From an uncultured Eubacteriaceae bacterium (GTDB lineage: Bacteria; Bacillota; Clostridia; Lachnospirales; Lachnospiraceae), in NCBI GenBank assembly GCA_945938055.1, contig CAMEUH010000083.1, forward strand, positions 1-9,850: a stretch of DNA of 9,850 bases. The letters are read 5' to 3'. The notes under the pieces were generated by a model. The model ran no database searches. It saw only the letters and a program-made list of their open reading frames with translations, and was not told the origin of the DNA. Both the position numbers and the translations under genes were made by a program. Positions within the stretch are counted from its first letter, which is position 1. Every line of letters begins with the position of its first letter. Shown piece by piece: positions 1 through 5,857 of the stretch.

Positions 1-84
1 GAAGAGGACCGCGAGAAGGTTCTGGATGGATTTGCAGGTTCACTGGAATTTGCAGGAATTCTGGAAGGATTTGGATTAAATTAG
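1..84 (+). CDS. 3' end of an unrecognised protein-coding gene (partial)
   Basis: From base 1 an open frame runs for 27 codons and stops at TAG 82-84. The visible tail ends in LEFAGILEGFGLN and is rich in Gly, Glu and Phe. It is too short to assign to a family. Codon use resembles the flanking chromosomal genes, and a terminator-like hairpin starts 24 bases after the stop, which supports this being a real gene end. The start lies outside the window. No function is proposed. Confidence 0.6.
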   Translation, partial: EEDREKVLDGFAGSLEFAGILEGFGLN

Positions 85-108
85 AGTTTTAGAATAGAAA
101 TGAAAGTT

Positions 109-190
109 AAAAGGATGATTTTTGATGCTTTTTGCAGGATGATTTTAATCGGATGGTAGAAATCAAGCGTAGAAAATCATCCTTTTTTAT
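109..190 (+). terminator. Terminator-like hairpin with two alternative 5' arms
   Basis: AAAAGGATGATTTT (109-122) is perfectly complementary to AAAATCATCCTTTT (173-186), giving a 14-bp stem that ends in a T-run (183-188). A second copy of the 5' arm, AGGATGATTTT at 136-146, can pair with the same 3' arm (173-183) across a 26-base loop. Either pairing would stop transcription from the upstream gene. The stem is AT-rich, so efficiency is uncertain. Confidence 0.6.
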
Positions 191-232
191 TGATGCAGTT
201 ACAGAGAAATTATGAAACTATCATGGTATCTC

Positions 233-261
233 TTGACATTTACTGGGAAAAACAGCACAAT
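233..261 (+). promoter_or_regulatory. Promoter of the sigma-like gene
   Basis: A consensus -35 box TTGACA (233-238) is followed, after a 17-base spacer, by CACAAT (256-261), which matches 4 of 6 bases of the -10 consensus. Transcription would begin near 268, leaving a leader of about 37 bases before ATG 305. The promoter lies inside the longer open frame that begins at 212, which argues against that upstream start. Confidence 0.6.
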
Positions 262-304
262 AAAGATATTAAAAAAGCAAAGAATCGTTTTATGGAGTAA
301 AGTA

Positions 305-1153
305 ATGGAACAGCAGAAATTTATTGAAACAGTAGAAAAAATAAAAGAGAGTGCACAGACAAACGGAGGAAAAATCCGTCAAAAAGAGATTGATGAAAAA
401 TTACGAATAGAGGGCATGGAACTGAATGAATCCCAGCTTAAGATGGTTTACGCCTATCTTAAGACATCGAAGATACAGATTCTGGATGAGGAGGATGTAC
501 CGGAAGAGAAAGATGCAGAAAATCCGGTAGAGAAAAATCCGGGGAATGTGGAAGAAGAAAGCACGAAAGATGAATTGGAAGAAAATGTGCAGGACATGGA
601 AAACAGAGAGGATGAATTTGTCAGATTATATCAGGCAGATTTAAAGGATCTTCCGGTCTTATCGGAGGAAGAACTTCTGGAAGTCATGAAAAGACTGGCT
701 ACTGATAAAAATAAAGCGGATATGGAGGCGATCATCAATACGTTCTTAAAGGACGTGGTGCGCTGGGTGAAAAATTACCGTGAAGGTGCTGTTTTGATGA
801 CAGATTTGATTCAGGAAGGAAATATGGGGCTGATGGAAGGCGTGGAGTCATTTGACTATGGACAGGCATTGAATCTGGAAAATCCGGTGAAAAAACTCAG
901 GGATTTTTTGAGAAAATCGGTGATAAAGGCGGTGCAGGATGCCATTTATACACAGGAAAGCGAAAATAACGTGGGCTATAAGATTTCCGGAAGAGTAAAT
1001 GCGGTAAATGACTGTGCAAGAGAACTTGCCGAAGATCTCGGACGGAAGGTTACCATGGAAGAAGTAGCGGAAAAGATGGATATGACGTTTGATGAAATTA
1101 AGGAAATCGTTGATTTTTCTTCAAATAAGATTGAATATATCCAATATTCTTAA
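305..1153 (+). CDS. Sigma-70-like protein lacking region 4
   Basis: A 282-residue soluble protein. Residues 1-60 resemble the sigma 1.1 fold (the VEKIKESAQTNGGKI segment followed by KEIDEKL). Residues 61-103 are a very acidic linker. Residues 104-135 match region 1.2 (EFVRLYQADLKDLPVLSEEEL). Residues 140-185 carry regions 2.1-2.2 with the core-binding signature DLIQEGNMGLMEGVESFD (167-184). Residues 231-275 match region 3 (RKVTMEEVAEKMDM). The chain then ends, so the -35-binding region 4 is absent. The aromatic melting segment of region 2.3 (YATWW in housekeeping sigmas) is replaced by LENPVKKLRDFLRKSV. ATG 305 is chosen over ATG 212 because GGAG (294-297) lies 7 bases upstream and a promoter overlaps the extension. 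It probably binds RNA polymerase core; whether it directs initiation is doubtful. The family is clear but the role is inferred. Confidence 0.8.
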   Translation: MEQQKFIETVEKIKESAQTNGGKIRQKEIDEKLRIEGMELNESQLKMVYAYLKTSKIQILDEEDVPEEKDAENPVEKNPGNVEEESTKDELEENVQDMENREDEFVRLYQADLKDLPVLSEEELLEVMKRLATDKNKADMEAIINTFLKDVVRWVKNYREGAVLMTDLIQEGNMGLMEGVESFDYGQALNLENPVKKLRDFLRKSVIKAVQDAIYTQESENNVGYKISGRVNAVNDCARELAEDLGRKVTMEEVAEKMDMTFDEIKEIVDFSSNKIEYIQYS

Positions 1154-1187
1154 AGAATCGTGAGCAAATTATTAATTAATTGTAAAA

Positions 1188-1199
1188 ACTCCACGGAGT
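1188..1199. repeat. Short dyad upstream of the pckA promoter
   Basis: ACTCC (1188-1192) and GGAGT (1195-1199) form an inverted repeat around AC, ending one base before the pckA -35 box. The 2-base centre is too small for a stable RNA hairpin, so if it is functional it is more likely a protein-binding site. Chance occurrence is possible. Confidence 0.3.
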
Positions 1200-1200
1200 A

Positions 1201-1229
1201 TTGACATTTTATTGACAAAATGTCATAAT
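1201..1229 (+). promoter_or_regulatory. Strong pckA promoter
   Basis: TTGACA (1201-1206, perfect -35) is followed by a 17-base spacer and CATAAT (1224-1229, 5 of 6). TG at 1221-1222, one base before the -10, adds an extended -10 element. Transcription should start near 1236, with AGGAGG at 1251-1256 nine bases before ATG 1266. The strength fits the codon bias of pckA. Confidence 0.8.
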
Positions 1230-1239
1230 AATCATGACA
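1202..1239. promoter_or_regulatory. Candidate operator: TGACA/TGTCA half-sites in the pckA promoter
   Basis: TGACATTTT (1202-1210) and AAAATGTCA (1217-1225) form a perfect 9-bp inverted repeat with a 6-base centre. It spans the -35/-10 interval exactly and overlaps both boxes. Further half-sites occur at 1213-1217 (TGACA) and 1235-1239 (TGACA); TGTCAT (1221-1226) with ATGACA (1234-1239) forms a second dyad. The layout suits a repressor that excludes RNA polymerase. The motif does not match a Rex or CcpA consensus that I know, so the regulator is unidentified. Confidence 0.5.
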
Positions 1240-1265
1240 AACTTTCAAGAAGGAGGACATCTTAA

Positions 1266-2969
1266 ATGTCAACAAAAGCTTATTATCCAATTAGCGAAAT
1301 CGGTGCTGGCAAGCCAGGTTTCTCTAAGACTCGTTCTATTATTGAAGCAGCCTTCTACGGAAATAACGTAGTTAAGGTTAATACATTAAAGGAAGCTTAT
1401 GAATTAGCTAAGAATTCACCAGGAACTGTTGTAACAGACATGCCTGTTAAGGATGGTGAAACATTTGGCCTTGAAAAGGATGCTAAGGTATTACTTTTCA
1501 ATGATGGTGCTGTTACAGGCCGTTACGCAGCAGCTCGTCGTATTAAGGGTGAGCCGGGTGTTGACGAAGCTAAACTTGATAAAGTCGTTATGGATGCTAT
1601 CTATGAGACACGTTGGAAGACAATGTATCATGCAGAGTGTTTTGTAGGTCTTGATCCAGAATTCATGGTTAAGGCTCATCTTCTGATCCCAGAAGGAGAA
1701 GAGAATATCCTTTACAACTGGATGATTAACTTCCAGTATATGTCTGATGAATATGTTAAGATGTACAAGAATTCCAAGCCGGTTGGTGATGGTAAGGAAC
1801 CAGACATCTACATTTTCTCTGACCCACAGTGGACACCGGGTAACAGACCAGATGTTGATTACAGCTGCTTAAGCGATCCACTTACACTTTGCTATTTTGA
1901 TACAAACCAGAACTGTGCAGCAATCCTTGGTATGAGATACTTTGGTGAGCACAAGAAGGGTACCCTTACAATGGCTTGGGCACTTGCTAACAGAAATGGT
2001 TATGCATCCTGCCATGGCGGACAGAAGGAATACTTATTACCAGATGGCAAGAAGTTCGTTGCTTCTGTATATGGTCTTTCAGGTTCCGGTAAGTCAACTC
2101 TTACACATGCTAAGCATGGTGGAAAGTATGAAATTAAGGTTCTGCATGATGATGCATTTATTATCAACACAGATACTTGTGCATCCATCGCCCTGGAGCC
2201 AACTTATTTTGATAAGACAGCAGATTATCCTACAGGATGTCCGGATAATGAGTACTTATTATCCGCTCAGAACTGCTCCTGTACATTAGATGAGAATGGT
2301 AAGATTCAGTTAGTAACAGAGGATATCAGAAATGGTAACGGACGTGCGATTAAGTCCAAGTTATGGTCACCAAACCGTGTGGACAAGATTGATGCTCCTG
2401 TTAATGCAATCTTCTGGATTATGAAGGATCCTACAATTCCTCCAATTGTTAAGTTAAAGGGTTCTGCTCTTGCATCCGTAATGGGCGCTACACTTGCTAC
2501 AAAGACATCTTCTGCAGAGCGTGTTGCTGCCGGTACAGACCTGAATGCTATTCGTATCGTACCTTATGCAAACCCATTCAGAACCTATCCTCTTGTAAAT
2601 GATTACGAGAAGTTCAAGAAGCTTGTTGAAGAGAAGAATGTAGATTGCTACATCGTTAATACAGGCGATTTCATGGGCAAGAAGGTTCAGAAGGAAGATA
2701 CTCTTGGAATTCTTGAGACAATCGTTGAAGGAAAGGGTAAATTTGAACAGTGGGGACCATTTGAAGATATCGAAATTATGAATGACTGGTCAGGAAAGAC
2801 TGGTGACTTCACACCAGACCTTAACAATGCTGATTATAAGGCACAGTTAAAGGCTGCTATGCAGACTCGTGTTAAGGCTGTTGAAGACTTCGCTGTTAAG
2901 AAGGAAGGATATGACAAGCTTCCAGATGAAGCATTAGCTGCATTAAAGAGACTTGTTGATGCACTTTAA
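1266..2969 (+). CDS. pckA: Phosphoenolpyruvate carboxykinase (ATP)
   Basis: A 567-residue cytosolic enzyme of the ATP-dependent PEP carboxykinase family, interconverting oxaloacetate plus ATP with PEP, CO2 and ADP. In gut anaerobes it often runs in the CO2-fixing, ATP-forming direction. Visible landmarks: TGR (84-86, the substrate-binding Arg motif), GEHKKG (227-232, metal/substrate Lys region), a conserved His in ASCHGG (His250), the P-loop GLSGSGKST (270-278), and kinase-2 VLHDDAF (292-298) with Asp295-Asp296. It is somewhat longer than the usual ~530-540 residues and diverges from the E. coli enzyme, with insertions between TGR and the metal site. AGGAGG at 1251-1256 supports the start. 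Codon use is strikingly biased (AAG for Lys, GTT, GGT, CGT), unlike every neighbour, which indicates very high expression. It has its own promoter and terminator, so it is monocistronic. Confidence 0.95.
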   Translation: MSTKAYYPISEIGAGKPGFSKTRSIIEAAFYGNNVVKVNTLKEAYELAKNSPGTVVTDMPVKDGETFGLEKDAKVLLFNDGAVTGRYAAARRIKGEPGVDEAKLDKVVMDAIYETRWKTMYHAECFVGLDPEFMVKAHLLIPEGEENILYNWMINFQYMSDEYVKMYKNSKPVGDGKEPDIYIFSDPQWTPGNRPDVDYSCLSDPLTLCYFDTNQNCAAILGMRYFGEHKKGTLTMAWALANRNGYASCHGGQKEYLLPDGKKFVASVYGLSGSGKSTLTHAKHGGKYEIKVLHDDAFIINTDTCASIALEPTYFDKTADYPTGCPDNEYLLSAQNCSCTLDENGKIQLVTEDIRNGNGRAIKSKLWSPNRVDKIDAPVNAIFWIMKDPTIPPIVKLKGSALASVMGATLATKTSSAERVAAGTDLNAIRIVPYANPFRTYPLVNDYEKFKKLVEEKNVDCYIVNTGDFMGKKVQKEDTLGILETIVEGKGKFEQWGPFEDIEIMNDWSGKTGDFTPDLNNADYKAQLKAAMQTRVKAVEDFAVKKEGYDKLPDEALAALKRLVDAL

Positions 2970-2982
2970 TATTTTGTAATGG

Positions 2983-3019
2983 AATGCTGTCTTACGTTAG
3001 TAGGGCAGCATTTTATTTT
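2983..3019 (+). terminator. pckA intrinsic terminator
   Basis: AATGCTG (2983-2989) pairs with CAGCATT (3006-3012). The stem continues inward through U-G and U-A pairs (2990-2994 with 3001-3005) to a 6-base loop, about 12 bp in all. TTTATTTT follows the stem. It begins 14 bases after the pckA stop. Confidence 0.85.
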
Positions 3020-3080
3020 ACGGAAAATATAGTATGAGTTACGAAGAAAAAAATGTATATATTCTCTTTCTTGATATAAT
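3018..3080 (+). promoter_or_regulatory. Promoter and candidate LytTR-type direct repeats for the secreted protein/regulator/kinase unit
   Basis: TATAAT (3075-3080) is preceded by TGA (3072-3074), forming a full extended -10. No good -35 exists at the right distance (3052-3057 is AATGTA), which suggests activator dependence. Upstream are two direct repeats, TTACGGAAAA (3018-3027) and TTACGAAGAA (3039-3048), identical at 8 of 10 bases and 21 bp (two helical turns) apart. They centre near -65 and -44 from the predicted start at about 3087. LytTR regulators of the AgrA class typically bind two repeats with this spacing just upstream of the -35 region. Confidence 0.55.
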
Positions 3081-3123
3081 ATTCACGGGATAAGAATGTT
3101 AAGGAATACATCAGGAGGGAAAT

Positions 3124-3729
3124 ATGAAAAAGATATTCAAAAAGATTCTTTTGCTTTTTTCTTTACTAACGATAAGTGTATTTTCAACGAATTACATAGT
3201 TATGGCATCTGAAGTGGAAAACGACGATGACAGATATTTTGAAGCGATTGAAGTGTTAAGGGAACAGTATTCAGAAGATGAAGTTAACTCAATATTGGAG
3301 CAATATACAAAAGAGGAAATAGTAAATATGCTTGAGGATTCTGAAAAATTTGAGTGCACTTATGTAGGAACAATATCAGCAGAAGAATTAGAAGAAATTA
3401 GCTCAATGAGTTCAGAAACTTATGTTGATGGTGTTGCAAAATATGAATTTTCTTATGATGGTGAAACTTGTGCATATGTATATTTATGGGCGCAATTTGG
3501 CTATCTGGATGCAACATATGTTTATGTAGATGATTATTCATCTCCAGATATAGAACTGTTAAATTCGAGTATGAATACAAAGATAACAGATTTTACAGTT
3601 CTTTCATCGGGAACTACTACTGGAATTACATTTAATTTCTGCATAAAAAGCAATTGGGCGATAGTGTGGAAAAAGACAGCATGTAATTTCCTGTGCGACT
3701 GTTATGGAGACATGTCGGTATCATTCTAA
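3124..3729 (+). CDS. Secreted protein of unknown function, first gene of a two-component unit
   Basis: A 201-residue protein with an N-terminal signal peptide: KKIFKK, a hydrophobic stretch (8-26) and a likely cleavage after VMA (26-28). The mature part starts with an acidic helical segment (30-75) holding two similar helices, SEDEVNSILEQY and TKEEIVNMLEDS. It then becomes rich in Tyr, Thr and Val, as in a beta fold (about 76-175). Six cysteines are present (78, 116, 173, 187, 191, 193); the last three sit in the C-terminal 15 residues, so disulfides outside the cell are plausible. AGGAGG (3113-3118) sits 5 bases before the ATG. The regulator gene follows after 42 bases with no terminator between, so the two are probably cotranscribed. 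I do not recognise the family. It could be the signal, a bacteriocin-like effector or a sensor accessory protein; none of these can be proven here. Base composition is more AT-rich than pckA. Confidence 0.75.
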   Translation: MKKIFKKILLLFSLLTISVFSTNYIVMASEVENDDDRYFEAIEVLREQYSEDEVNSILEQYTKEEIVNMLEDSEKFECTYVGTISAEELEEISSMSSETYVDGVAKYEFSYDGETCAYVYLWAQFGYLDATYVYVDDYSSPDIELLNSSMNTKITDFTVLSSGTTTGITFNFCIKSNWAIVWKKTACNFLCDCYGDMSVSF

Positions 3730-3771
3730 ATGTTCAAACATTCTTATCCCATTTTTAGAGGTAGGCTTTTT

Positions 3772-4500
3772 ATGATAAATATAGCGATTTGTGATGATGA
3801 TTACATATTTTGCTCTGAATGCGAGAAAATGATAAATGATTTTGCAAAGAAAATGTCAGAAAAGATTAATATTGAGATATACTATTCAACGGAAAAATTG
3901 TGGAATGATATCTCTAGGGGAGATTATTTTGACTTAGTTTTTCTGGATATAGAATTTAATGGTTCAAATGGAATTGAGTTGGGAATAAAAATTAGAGAAG
4001 AATTAAATGATAATAATTTATTCATTGTATTTGTTTCTGGAAAAACTCAGTATGCCATGAAACTTTTTGCAATAAGACCATTGGATTTTTTAATAAAACC
4101 GATTGATGAAAAGGCTTTTAATAAAACTTTTTTAACTTTTTTGAAGTTATCTGAGAAGAATAAGCATGTTTTTGAATTTATGCATGAATATAGAAGAAGA
4201 CGAATTGATATTGGGGAAATAGTCTATTTTAGCAGTTCTGATAAAGAAATAACCATGTATACTAAAGAGGGGGTTATTCGATTTTTTTCATCATTAAAGA
4301 AAATAGAAGAACAATTAAATGACTATGATTTTCTACGATGTCATCATTCCTATTTGGTAAATTATCACAAGGTTACATCTTTCTATTATGATAGATTGGT
4401 AATGGAAAATGGTGATATTATACCAATTGCTCAATCAAGGAGAAGTGAAATAAGAAAAAAACAGTTGCAAATTGAGATGGGAGATATCTGTGGAAATTGA
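3772..4500 (+). CDS. LytTR-family response regulator (AgrA-like)
   Basis: A 242-residue DNA-binding response regulator. The receiver domain (1-125) has the acidic cluster Asp8-Asp9-Asp10, phosphoacceptor Asp59 in VFLDIEF, Ser89 in FVSGK and Lys109 in LIKP, so all residues needed for phosphotransfer are present. The LytTR domain (about 132-233) shows EIVYFSSSDKEITMYT, FLRCHHSYLVNYHKV and the closing IPIAQSRRSEIRK. ATG 3772 is preferred over ATG 3730: the latter directly abuts the previous stop and lacks a Shine-Dalgarno, whereas AGAGG (3757-3761) lies 10 bases before 3772. The end overlaps the kinase start, marking a coupled pair. It probably activates its own unit through the direct repeats at 3018-3048; this target is inferred. 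Confidence 0.9.
   Translation: MINIAICDDDYIFCSECEKMINDFAKKMSEKINIEIYYSTEKLWNDISRGDYFDLVFLDIEFNGSNGIELGIKIREELNDNNLFIVFVSGKTQYAMKLFAIRPLDFLIKPIDEKAFNKTFLTFLKLSEKNKHVFEFMHEYRRRRIDIGEIVYFSSSDKEITMYTKEGVIRFFSSLKKIEEQLNDYDFLRCHHSYLVNYHKVTSFYYDRLVMENGDIIPIAQSRRSEIRKKQLQIEMGDICGN
4479..4492 (+). promoter_or_regulatory. Ribosome binding site selecting the GTG start of the kinase
   Basis: GGGAG (4479-4483) lies six bases before GTG 4490-4492, inside the last codons of the regulator gene. The alternative TTG at 4472 has no Shine-Dalgarno at a usable distance. The layout gives an 11-base gene overlap and predicts translational coupling. Confidence 0.6.
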
Positions 4501-5467
4501 TTTTTTGTTAGTGATTCAACTACTATATTTTACTGGACAGATTTGTATTATGTTTTGGAGTATATATGAATTATGTGAAGTAAATAAGAGTAAGAATCGA
4601 TGGGTAGAAAAATACATATTGATAATCAGTATTATTGTGATATATTTTTTTTATGATACGTGGTGGAAAATTTTTCTTAATATTCTTGTTTGTGTCTTGG
4701 TGTGCTGTGTTCATTTTAACATTCACATGAATATTTCGAAAGGGATTTTTTTGCTGTGTTATCCTGTTTTGCATACAGGATTTTCTGTTCTTCTTGTGAA
4801 TCTAATCGATTTTGATAGAAGTTTACTATTTGAAATTGTATGCTCATTTCTTTTATTACTTCTAGAGTTTTTGATTGTTTATTTCATGTTAATAATATTA
4901 AAAAAAATGGAAAATGATGCTACGCAGGATAAAATAAACAATAAAAATGAAAAAATTTTTGAAGAAACAATTAGGCATGATCTTAATAATCATTTATCTA
5001 CAATTGCCTGTCTGGCACATGAAAAAAAGAATAATGATATCTCAGATTATATTAAGAAAATGTCGTTTATCGATTATTCTGTTATTTCTTCTATTACAGG
5101 AAATAATCAGATGGATATTATTTTAGCAAATAAAATAGATGAAGCATTGAAAAAAGGAATTACAGTAAGACATGAAATAGAGGTACCATCAGATTTGGAG
5201 GTTGATGCATTTGATATGACGGTGCTGTTAGGAAATGCATTTGACAATGCAATTTCCGCAGTGGAAAATCTGGATAATGAATATAGATTTATTGATTTTA
5301 AAATTATATATAAAAGGAATCGATTATTTATTATAATGAAAAATCCATGTTTCGAGAAAGGAACAGGATTGAAAAATATGGAGATGATTGTTGCGCATTA
5401 TCATGGAGTAATGGAATTGGATTTTGAGAACATTATGGCTATTTTGACTATCTTTTTGTATTTTTAG
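4490..5467 (+). CDS. AgrC-like sensor histidine kinase (GHKL type)
   Basis: A 325-residue membrane kinase from GTG 4490. Residues 1-137 contain about five hydrophobic segments (roughly 4-28, 41-56, 60-78, 86-106, 113-137), the polytopic sensor layout of AgrC-type kinases. The dimerisation/phosphorylation motif ETIRHDLNNHLS (159-170) supplies His163. The N-box is LLGNAFDNAISAVE (246-259). The ATP-binding domain then reads IMKNPC (282-287) straight into GTGLKNMEMI (291-300) and HYHGVMEL. The loop between these two motifs is only about 5 residues, against roughly 20 or more in AgrC relatives, so the ATP lid looks deleted. It presumably phosphorylates the LytTR regulator encoded just upstream. 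With no AgrB/AgrD in the window, the cue is unknown; the secreted protein at 3124 is a candidate. Kinase identity is sure, full catalytic activity is not. Confidence 0.88.
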   Translation: MEIDFLLVIQLLYFTGQICIMFWSIYELCEVNKSKNRWVEKYILIISIIVIYFFYDTWWKIFLNILVCVLVCCVHFNIHMNISKGIFLLCYPVLHTGFSVLLVNLIDFDRSLLFEIVCSFLLLLLEFLIVYFMLIILKKMENDATQDKINNKNEKIFEETIRHDLNNHLSTIACLAHEKKNNDISDYIKKMSFIDYSVISSITGNNQMDIILANKIDEALKKGITVRHEIEVPSDLEVDAFDMTVLLGNAFDNAISAVENLDNEYRFIDFKIIYKRNRLFIIMKNPCFEKGTGLKNMEMIVAHYHGVMELDFENIMAILTIFLYF

Positions 5468-5500
5468 TTGATTAATCAGCATTTTTTTGCTATACTGATT
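5467..5500 (+). terminator. Weak terminator or overlapping dyads after the kinase gene
   Basis: GTTGA (5467-5471) can pair with TCAGC (5476-5480) around UUAA, followed by A and seven Ts (5482-5488), a small terminator-like hairpin at the kinase stop. The same 3' arm also forms a wider dyad, AATCAG (5474-5479) with CTGATT (5495-5500). The stem is only 5 bp, so termination may be partial. Confidence 0.4.
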
Positions 5501-5504
5501 ACAA

Positions 5505-5533
5505 TACATAAAAGAAAAAATATTGCATATAAT
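5505..5533 (+). promoter_or_regulatory. Promoter of the structured RNA
   Basis: A perfect TATAAT (5528-5533) lies in an AT-rich segment. The -35 at 17-base spacing is weak (TACATA, 5505-5510). Transcription would start near 5540, exactly where the first hairpin GCAGA/TCTGC (5540-5544 with 5551-5555) begins. Confidence 0.55.
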
Positions 5534-5539
5534 AAATAA

Positions 5540-5833
5540 GCAGAGAGAGTTCTGCATCGATTGAAATTACCTGGGATGTGCGCCAACCTACTATTTTGAA
5601 CCTACATTTCATGAAAGGGATTCCTATATCTGTAGGCTAATGTCAGGCCGGCTGTGGATTTGATTTCAAGTCCGCAGAAAACAGGTTTCGTAAGAGATTA
5701 TGTATTACCGGAAGGCTGCGGTTTGCATGCGGTTGCCCACCTAGCTTAGCTAGGCGTCGAAATTTTAGGTAACGGCATTTTGGGGTTTCAAAGAAAATGG
5801 AGTTGGGGCTGTGTAACAGCTCCAACTTTTTTT
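5540..5833 (+). ncRNA. Structured non-coding RNA (raiA-motif-like or 6S-like; family not certain)
   Basis: This gene-free stretch reads as an RNA of about 290 nt between a TATAAT box and a strong terminator. A closing helix joins distant segments: 5561-5568 with 5784-5791 (8 bp), then AUG 5576-5578 with CAU 5776-5778, CC 5583-5584 with GG 5774-5775, and 5586-5599 with 5757-5770 (12 of 14 paired). Inside are hairpins CCTACA/TGTAGG (5601-5606 with 5631-5636), an 11-bp stem 5652-5662 with 5667-5677 closed by AUUU, and CCTAGC-TTA-GCTAGG (5740-5754). A multibranched core closed by one long helix fits the clostridial raiA motif better than the simple rod of 6S RNA. Overall length and the independent promoter would also suit 6S. 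No convincing coding frame lies here. A structured RNA is likely; the family name is a guess. Confidence 0.65.
5801..5833 (+). terminator. Intrinsic terminator of the structured RNA
   Basis: GTTGGGGCTGT (5802-5812) pairs with ACAGCTCCAAC (5816-5826) around a GUA loop (one G-U pair), followed by seven Ts (5827-5833). It lies 25 bases before the next ATG, so it separates the RNA from the SpoIID-like gene or attenuates read-through into it. Confidence 0.9.
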
Positions 5834-5857
5834 ATCAATCAGCATAGAGGGAAGAGT

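Noticed and set aside
212..304. An upstream ATG that would extend the sigma-like protein by 31 residues.
   Set aside because: A promoter lies inside the extension, its Shine-Dalgarno is poor, and the extra residues do not resemble a sigma N-terminus.
1942..2289. Overlapping 115-codon frame inside pckA, with other shadow frames inside pckA, the phosphoesterase and the SpoIID-like genes.
   Set aside because: They have no ribosome binding sites and no recognisable motifs, and they follow from the codon bias of the real genes.
2993..3001. TACGTTAGT, a full match to the loose LytTR half-site consensus as I recall it.
   Set aside because: It lies in the stem and loop of the pckA terminator, has no partner at 21-22 bp, and the consensus is degenerate enough to match by chance.
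3729..3742. AATGTT/AACATT inverted repeat after the secreted-protein gene.
   Set aside because: Six AT-rich pairs around a 2-base centre and no T-run cannot act as a terminator, so the operon call stands.
5540..5833. tmRNA, RNase P RNA or SRP RNA as the identity of the structured RNA.
   Set aside because: None of the hallmark sequences of these RNAs is visible (no tRNA-like T-arm end, no RNase P core motif, no SRP domain tetraloop).
5780..5857. TTG-initiated extension of the SpoIID-like N-terminal frame.
   Set aside because: It would translate through the closing helix and terminator of the structured RNA, and ATG 5858 has a good ribosome binding site.
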